The position numbers and the translations under genes were made by a program. A stretch of DNA of 64,000 nt from Branchiostoma floridae (lineage: Eukaryota > Chordata > Leptocardii > Amphioxiformes > Branchiostomatidae), in the NCBI RefSeq assembly GCF_000003815.2, contig NC_049984.1:5853258-5917257 (forward strand), written 5' to 3'. Position 1 is the stretch's first letter. Each line of letters begins with the position of its first letter. Below are positions 56,986 through 64,000 of the stretch, one piece after another. The notes below the pieces were generated by a model that did no database searches, was not told the origin of the DNA, and was given only the letters and a program-made list of their open reading frames with translations.

Positions 56986-59900
56986 ACAGGTGCTGCAACC
57001 CCTCCCCCCTCCTCAGCCACTCTCTCCATCATCCCACTTAGCTTTATACACCTCGATCAAATTTATTCACACCTAGTCTGCATGTCGACGCTTTCGGTCG
57101 TAACTCGAAAAATACAATTTTACTTTCCATGTTTCTGTTCTGTTCCCGATTGTTGATTTGGCTGCTGTTGGGTTCCTTGAATCTGTCTATGAAAGGTGTT
57201 GGGTTCTAATAATCGGATCAGTTTGAATCCTCTTCCAATCCCAATAACCCCCTTTCTTCTAATAAACAAAACTTTTTTTCTTACAATCATATAATCGTAT
57301 ATTTTGTTTTCCCTTCAGTTGTTTTGCAAAATCTAAACCTGAATATTGATAATTAAACAGTTTGAATAATTTCTTTTGAAAGTAACATGTTTAAAGTGTT
57401 TCCACAGATCTCTAATCCCTCAGCTTCTGGCAGGTTTGTCAACACAGATAAAAGTATTTTAGTGGATGTTAGAACATCTACCATACTTATAAGAAGTTGT
57501 AGGTTATGTTGCCTTAATACACATACTTTGATGCTAAAAGAAGGTTCAGATATCATCCAATCTAAGCATCTGTTTTTCTTGTACAGCTCATGTGTGGGAA
57601 AATCTAACACAACAGTTCTTATTGATCAGAGTTTTTATCACAGCAAAAGGACTTGGTTACCCTGTAGGTCCAAGCTACCAAAGGGAAAAATAACAGACAT
57701 GCGGTTGCAAAGAGAGTAGATTTTACCCTCTCTTTGTACCCAGCTGTCTGTTGTTGTATTATCTCCGTTTGTTTCATTTAGTAACATCTCACAGCCGAGA
57801 TTGCATTTAACTAACAAGCAAGGGAATTTCTCAGTAACTTTTTGAGATCTTTTTGGACATCAGCATTTATGTCTGAATCAGAATGATGCCATGGCCTAAC
57901 TGTCAGCACAATGCTGCCCAAACATAACCAGTTCAAACTTGCTGCCACATGACACCCTTAAATTGTGTGAAACTTATTTGCAGATATGGATTATGTATCC
58001 ATTTGAATGACCAAAACATTGCATGACAGATCACATGTAACGATTTTAGTCGTTACTCGCTGTAAAACACCAGTTCTCTGTTGTTTAAGGTTTTATTTTT
58101 GATATTCTTATTGTGTATTTAATCATTCAGTTGTCATACAGAGCCTGTAACAATTCAGGAAGTGTCTTAAACACAATGTTAAAGATACAACTGTAGACAA
58201 TTGGACTTAACAAAAGTACTACGAATTCTTTTAAGACTTAAATGTTGAAATGTTGCCACTGTCAAATAACCAATGTTCTCCCTGTTTTTCTTGTCATTGC
58301 AGAAAGCAAGTATGCTAAGCTGACCCATCCAGGAGTGAGATTGGTAACCTAACCGACCCTCTGTCGATGCTTTTCTACTGCGATGTCTGCTCCCGACAAG
58401 TTGTTGTTGTTGAGACATGGAATAATATTTTCCATGCTGGAGGATCTGTTCGGTTACAGCTGGTTTGGTGCACACAATACGGAGAGAGAAGAGAACTTCA
58501 CGAGGACAAAACACGTCACTTTTTAGATGAGACAGCCGCATGCCAGAGGAAAAAAACAAAACAAAACAAAATTTCAACCCATTCAATGCTTGCAGTTCTA
58601 CCTTGCTTGTTACAAAAAAAAAAGGCGACTTTTCTGTGTTGCCTACGTGTATCATGAAACAGTCGGAAGTTCAAGTCACGAGAAAAAAATTGATACGACT
58701 GTCGTGGGAACTAGCCCTAGAGGTTTCTGTACATAAATGTGCTACAGGAGTAACCTGTATACGGCTGGGATAAACAATATTGATACCAGAAACCCGCGTC
58801 ATAGACTTCTAGCCGAATTAACGATTCTGTATACTCCTATGTTTATGAGAAGATCTGACCCTATCTCTGGGTTAGCAAGCCTTGCAGCACGTGTCTTGTC
58901 TGCGTTCTTGGGTAGGCACAGAATGTAACTGTTTGCTTTTGTGTTAGGTGAGGAGAGGTTTAGGTGGCATGTAGCTTTGCCAGGCTTAAAAAAAAATAAT
59001 TCAGACCTCTTTTCCTTCATGTTGATCCTTTCAATGTCAGAGATTACATAGATGTATTTGAGTTGGAATAAATGGTGTACTCTTGTACTACCAGAAAGAT
59101 GAGAGAGTGAAAAATATTGATCCAAGTATCTTGGGATGGTAAGAAATGGAGTGTGACATGCATGACAGAGAAGTTGTTTTTTTGGTCCAGTTTGTCGTGC
59201 ATGAAAGTACAATGCAAGCTTTGCTTCGCTAATAGATGCAGTAGAAATGAGTTTTGTGTTGTCTGCCCTAATTTGGTATATGCATAGCATTTGTGTTACT
59301 ATTGTATCATCCTTTTGTTATTGTTTTGTATTATCATTAATGTGTAGATTCTATGATGGGTGATTATTTCTTCTACTTTTTGTTGTACCTCATCTGGCTG
59401 GCTGTAACCTACGCTCCGGTGTTTCCGATCACAGATGGTCTTTTACTGATATGCTGGTCCACAACACGGCTGTGGATAGTTGTAGTTGCTACCTTGGCTG
59501 TAACATACACTCAGAAACTTGCTTCATGGTCGTTGTGAATTTTCTGCTCAATTTGCAGGCCCAAATAATGAGGGAAACTGTTAAAGTTCTTGAACATGTT
59601 CAGTTTTTTTTTTTTTTAATCGGGGATAGAAGTACGGAAAAGTACCAGGCTCCACCAAAGTTATCTACTGTTCCAATGCAGTGCTTTGCTGTTGTCCAAC
59701 TATGCATAAAGTTCAGATTTCAGCCTTTTGGACACTACGTTGTGCAGGTTGATGTCCAAAATTCTTAATGACTTTTCTTTGAGTTTCTTGTGCCCAACTG
59801 AAGCATACAGTAAAGGCAGTCGGGTTTTCTGATTCTAGACTTCGAAGTTAAAAACGACATGGCATGCCCATACAAAAATAATTCTGTCAAGTTTCTAAAA

Positions 59901-60800
59901 CATCTGACTTCTAAATCAGCTTGAGAAAACCAATTGCCAATGCCTGAGCTATAGCTGATTTTGCATTTGTTCGAAAGGACGCAAGATGACTTGAAGAGAT
60001 GGTTGCCTTCTTCTGTGTTTTTTGTTCTCCAATGAATTTCTCCACTACACTTACTGTTTGTAATGTATTATAAGGTTTGTGTCAACCAGAACCAAGTCAC
60101 AACTGCAAGTCCTGCATGGTGGGATGTTTTCTCATTATTATTACATGTACGTTAAGTTCCTTGTATTCAGTGCAAGAAGAAATTAAAAGTCGAAAGACAT
60201 GTACAGCAGACCCTGTTGGTGTTAACTATTTGCTTGTCTGAATGTATTGGGAGATTTGGTCAGGGGGTTACGAGAATTTGTTCAAAGTTATACATGGAAA
60301 AAAAAAAGTACAGACTGTACTCTGATAACTCTTAAGCTAAAGAATTCCACTTTTTTTTCTGTAGTTACTGGGTTTAGTCTCCATGTGCAGATATGGAGAA
60401 AATAGATTTTGGAAGGCCATACCATAGAATGGAAAGTATTCACCAGCCAAAGCAAGCTACATTTTATGATTTTATATGAACCTTTCTATAGAAGAAACCT
60501 TTTGGCAAAAAGCTAAAAAGACAGGCTGACAGAAACTGGTGCTTACTGGAAAAATCCCCACGCCAACCAGAGGAAAATGGTTATCATATTAATTTAGTGA
60601 CATTATAGAGTCGATCAGACAGTACAAGATGCTGGCCAAGCAGTGTTCATTAGCCACCAGGTGCTTATTAGACACTGCTTTTGATACTGCCTTGTGCCAC
60701 CAGTAAATTTGCTTGGAGATGTTTTTTTTACCAAATGTTCAAGGTGTATGTAGACAGTTCAGCATACCGTACATAACCTTAAATAAAGTTCTGTAACTGT
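56986..60800 (+). other. Probable CSNK2A1 3' UTR
   Basis: 3.8 kb with no supported coding exon, TTTT-rich, with AATAAA at about 57261 (early) and 60782-60787 (late). A possible acceptor (TTGTCATTGCAG near 58301) exists but opens no recognisable protein. The extent of the UTR is inferred from the signals. Confidence 0.5.
60782..60787 (+). promoter_or_regulatory. Distal poly(A) signal of CSNK2A1
   Basis: AATAAA in CCTTAAATAAAGTTCTG, the last such signal before the convergent PAICS gene. Confidence 0.5.
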
Positions 60801-60932
60801 TTGACAAGGAGTGGTCTGGCCTCTCAAAGGATACCAGAGAACGCTTCTACTTTGAAGATAATAACATTGTGAACTATTTTGCTGTCTATCAAGTAAAACA
60901 ACAGTAGTGCAAAAAGGCTCGGGCTGCAGACA

Positions 60933-60938
60933 TTTATT
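60933..60938 (-). promoter_or_regulatory. Poly(A) signal of PAICS
   Basis: TTTATT on the plus strand (AATAAA on minus) about 570 bases beyond the PAICS stop. Confidence 0.45.
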
Positions 60939-61508
60939 TGAATATCATACATGACCCATGACAAACTGGTACATAAACGTAATAAACTTGTATTCAATAC
61001 TTCCGGTCAGCTCCAAGGTTCAAATACCAGGCAAGTACATGGCATCATGTCTAATATTGGAAACATGATTCTAGACAGTTGAAAAGCTAGCTACTTCAAT
61101 TTCTTAGACTTGAACTTAGTTGAAGCCAGATCATCATGTAGCAAACCAAAGAAAGCACAAGCACGCTACCAAAAGCTATCACTTTGGAAAAACAACTTTT
61201 AACTGCTGAAAGATACAACCTTTACTGCATAAACGAAGGCTTGAAGCCAGATTTATGCATTTACTGGAAAACAAGTTTCTCATTGCCACTGAAAGATACA
61301 AGCAAATGCTTTAAGCTCCAAAGCTGGTTACTGCATTTTCTCATAAAGACTTAAAGCCAAATTTATGCATATACAGTAAAGCAAATATATGCATGGAAAG
61401 CAAAGTGACACCCTACACTCTACCACACAGGAATCTACTGGAAAACTAGCGTCTAATAATAAAGTCTGCATTGCATTGCATTGTAATGCACAGTTGAGGA
61501 CTTGGATT

Positions 61509-63969
61509 TTACTTGTCCTTGCGGACTTCCTTGTCGGAGTCCTTGAGCCCGAGGTAGGTGTACAGCTGCTTGCAGCGCAGGCGGGACCAGATCATGTGGT
61601 CGGACAGCGAGAGGATCTGGGCAGCCGCCAGGACAGCCGCGTCGGGGGACAGCACGGTCGAACAGCCGAGACCTAGGAACAGCACAGATACAAGGTCACT
61701 TTGGGAAACCTACCTTTACAAATGAGCAATTGTTTAACTATCCTTGTTAACTGTTTGACAGAATTGCGGTTAACGGTATGGCTTGTCAAAAGGATTCATT
61801 AGACGGGCCTAGAATAGGTGACTATTCATGAAAAGTGTCATATCATGTCCTGCACCAGAAGGCAGTGTCATCATGGGTTTTACCTACATTTATGAAGATG
61901 AGACATTCAGATAAACAATATTCAAATTCATTATCTACAATAGGGTAACAATGGAGGTTGACTTCGGGACATATCGAGTGACCTCCATCACAATTCTTCA
62001 GTCAACATTTCTGCCAGTTCGTTCTAGTGTCGCTGAATGATGTCAATCGAAATGTCTGTAAATAAATGTCAGATTTTATCCAGGTGTAGAGATTGAATTG
62101 TATTTGAATATCTGTACTGGTAGATAGCTTTTGCAGTGAACTGCATCAGAGAAAATATTGGTCTCTCTCACATAAAAAGTTTGGGGAATATGTTCTGACC
62201 TGACGGCAGCCTGAGAGACGACCAGATATCCTGGGCTCCCCAGTCGGCCTTCACAGGGGGGCAGTTGATGACGGGGTAGGACGTGTTACCGGACAGGACC
62301 GGTCCCAGCCCGTTACTGCGGNNNNNNNNNNNNNNNNNNNNNNNNNNNNNNNNNNNNNNNNNNNNNNNNNNNNNNNNNNNNNNNNNNNNNNNNNNNNNNN
62401 NNNNNNNNNNNNNNNNNNNNNNNNNNNNNNNNNNNNNNNNNNNNNNNNNNNNNNNNNNNNNNNNNNNNNNNNNNNNNNNNNNNNNNNNNNNNNNNNNNNN
62501 NNNNNNNNNNNNNNNNNNNNNNNNNNNNNNNNNNNNNNNNNNNNNNNNNNNNNNNNNNNNNNNNNNNNNNNNNNNNNNNNNNNNNNNNNNNNNNNNNNNN
62601 NNNNNNNNNNNNNNNNNNNNNNNCGGTGCCCTTGTGTGCAGAGCTGACCCTGACGTCGCAGGGGATGCCCAGTGCCTGGCACCCTTTACTGATCTTCTGC
62701 CCGTGTTCCAAGTCCGTGGCTGAGCCCATCAGGACAACCACCTGAGCGCTGGGCTTGGTCTGCAGCAGCTGGGGGTTAACAACAGGGAAATGTTAGTTAC
62801 TCAGCTTGGACTTATATGGATAACTTAACAGTTCCTGTGCTGGTATTGATGATGTACATGTAGATGTAAAGGGGTGTTAAAGTTTTACAGAAAATGCAAT
62901 GCCATTTGCATACTTGGTAATTTCATGCCTTTTTTGCTTAATACAAGTATGTACAAAAAGTAGCTATTCTACATATACAACAAGCAATTTTATGAGTGTA
63001 CCTAACAACTTTTACTACTACACTAACCAGTCTGTCTGTCTGCCTGCAAGTGTTTCTGACTTACTCACACAGCAATATGGGTGCTCACAAAGCATTATTA
63101 GTAAAGGGGGCAAAATCTACCATCTCTGATTGTCTTTGTCCATGGCAAAAGTAAGCACAGAAAGACCAAAGCAAACAAACAAACAAGAAACCTTTCCTAC
63201 CTTGACCCTCTCTGCGACCCACTGGAAGTTCCTCTTGACCTCGTCCAGAGCCTCTGCTGTCACCTCCTTCAGCTCACGGTACACCTGCTTGTCCTTCATC
63301 AGCCGGCGGTCACCTGACGGCCACAGCCGCCACGAGTCGCTGTCAATCAGGTCAGCCAGGACAATCTCACCTGGAGAAAAAAAAAAAATTGTTCATCGTT
63401 AGGGCTCGAAATTAATTTCTTGGATTTGGTGCACTGGTGCACCCAACCTAAAAATTGGGTGCACAAAAAAAATTGGATGCACCACGTGTGTGAGTGACAT
63501 AAAAATGAAGAAAAATGTCAGAAAAAACCTTAAACTTCGTTTTGATCAATACTAAGAAAATAGAAAAAATTCATGAAATTATCATAGTCCAGCTAAAGAA
63601 AATTAGAAAAATAAAAGACAGAAAAGTTGTCAATAGAATACCATTGTAAAATTAAGATAATATTACAAATCAATCTCTACAACTATATAGGATGGAAAGA
63701 TTACTTCCAGGTGTTTCTAGTGACATCCATCACTTCTCAGTTGCATTGAAAAATCAGCACCGACCTTTTGTGTTGACGCCAAACTCGATCTTCATGTCCA
63801 CCAGCGTGCAGTTCTGTGTGGCCCAGGCCTTCTCCAGAACCTCAAACACGGCAACCGTCGTCCGGCTCATGATCTCAACCTCGTCTCGACCAATCACGCG
63901 GCCCCCTGCCTCCAGCTTGGCTCCGAGCAGCTGTTCGTACGACCACTGGGGATCATGGTTCTCATCATC
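61509..63969 (-). CDS. PAICS: PAICS, bifunctional purine enzyme (3' part)
   Basis: Minus-strand exons: 63765-63969, 63201-63370, from 62768 into an assembly gap (62624-62768 visible), 62200 up to the gap (62200-62321 visible), and 61509-61672 (TAA). The 5' exons lie beyond the window. SAICAR synthetase part: [48 protein letters not shown]. Then the AIR carboxylase part: [26 protein letters not shown], (gap), [40 protein letters not shown]. Known role: carboxylates AIR to CAIR, then joins aspartate to give SAICAR, steps 6-7 of animal purine synthesis, cytosolic octamer. The C-terminal end ([11 protein letters not shown]) is lineage-specific. The gap hides about 40 residues of the carboxylase domain plus possible intron sequence. 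Confidence 0.94.
62322..62623. other. Assembly gap (302 N)
   Basis: A run of N inside PAICS. In human PAICS the missing stretch between the SSAHKG and GRSNGLGP motifs is short, so the gap probably holds coding sequence plus an intron, and its size may be nominal. Confidence 0.99.
63401..63500. mobile_element. One end of a GGGCTCGAAAT-type repeat in a PAICS intron
   Basis: AGGGCTCGAAATTAATTTCT matches the terminus of the 55795 element. Inside are complementary TTGGTGCAC/GTGCACCCAA motifs. The opposite end was not identified. Confidence 0.5.
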
Positions 63970-64000
63970 CTGGCACAGAAACAACATGGAGAGTTATGGA

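Noticed and set aside
58179-58655. 158-codon minus-strand ORF in the CSNK2A1 3' UTR
   Set aside because: Low-complexity composition, no domain and no sign of splicing or conservation that I can see.
62251-62741. ORFs across the N run on both strands
   Set aside because: They are produced by translating unknown bases; the real reading is the two PAICS exon parts on either side.

Overview
This is a piece of an animal nuclear genome, most likely a lancelet (amphioxus, Branchiostoma-like) or another invertebrate deuterostome. The reasons are that the genes are split by many short introns with GT-AG boundaries, that the proteins are close to their vertebrate orthologues, and that the introns are full of short inverted-repeat transposons, minisatellites and tRNA-derived SINE sequence. 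The species call is inference. There are no operons, no CRISPR array and no bacterial features.

Layout: (1) 1-970 (+): last exons of an MFS_2/MFSD2-like lipid transporter. (2) 1696-10464 (+): PWP1, a WD40 ribosome-biogenesis/chromatin protein in 14 exons; its intron 5 carries a 1.6 kb TIR transposon and its exon 13 donor has been amplified into a 14-copy minisatellite. (3) 10.5-17.7 kb: gene-poor stretch with a diverged 0.5 kb duplication and scrambled Ty3/gypsy remnants. (4) 18002-27814 (+): a young Ty3/gypsy LTR retrotransposon with two 588-bp LTRs that differ at one position by eye, a tRNA-Leu primer site, gag, broken protease and an intact RT-RNase H-integrase ORF. A CR1/L2-like LINE has inserted into its gag, and the whole element sits inside an older LINE fragment on the minus strand. 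(5) 28864-35160 (+): SAMHD1-like dNTP triphosphohydrolase, HD domain to C terminus; no SAM-domain exon is visible. (6) 37549-43825 (-): CCDC113/CFAP263, a ciliary coiled-coil protein, 9 exons, complete. (7) 44738-56985 (+): CSNK2A1, casein kinase 2 catalytic subunit, 12 exons, complete, followed by a probable 3.8 kb 3' UTR. (8) 61509-63969 (-): 3' part of PAICS (purine biosynthesis), interrupted by a 302-base assembly gap.

CCDC113 and CSNK2A1 are head to head across 0.9 kb, so they may share a promoter region. CSNK2A1 and PAICS converge with predicted poly(A) signals about 150 bases apart. The host genes are unrelated housekeeping or ciliary genes and do not form a pathway.

The most unusual theme is local duplication of exon edges together with their splice sites: PWP1 exon 10 (acceptor side), PWP1 exon 13 (donor side, 14 copies), CSNK2A1 exon 4, and both edges of CSNK2A1 exon 10. 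No new defence system or gene cluster is visible. The novelty here lies in splice-junction duplications, nested mobile elements and several non-autonomous transposon families with clear target-site duplications.
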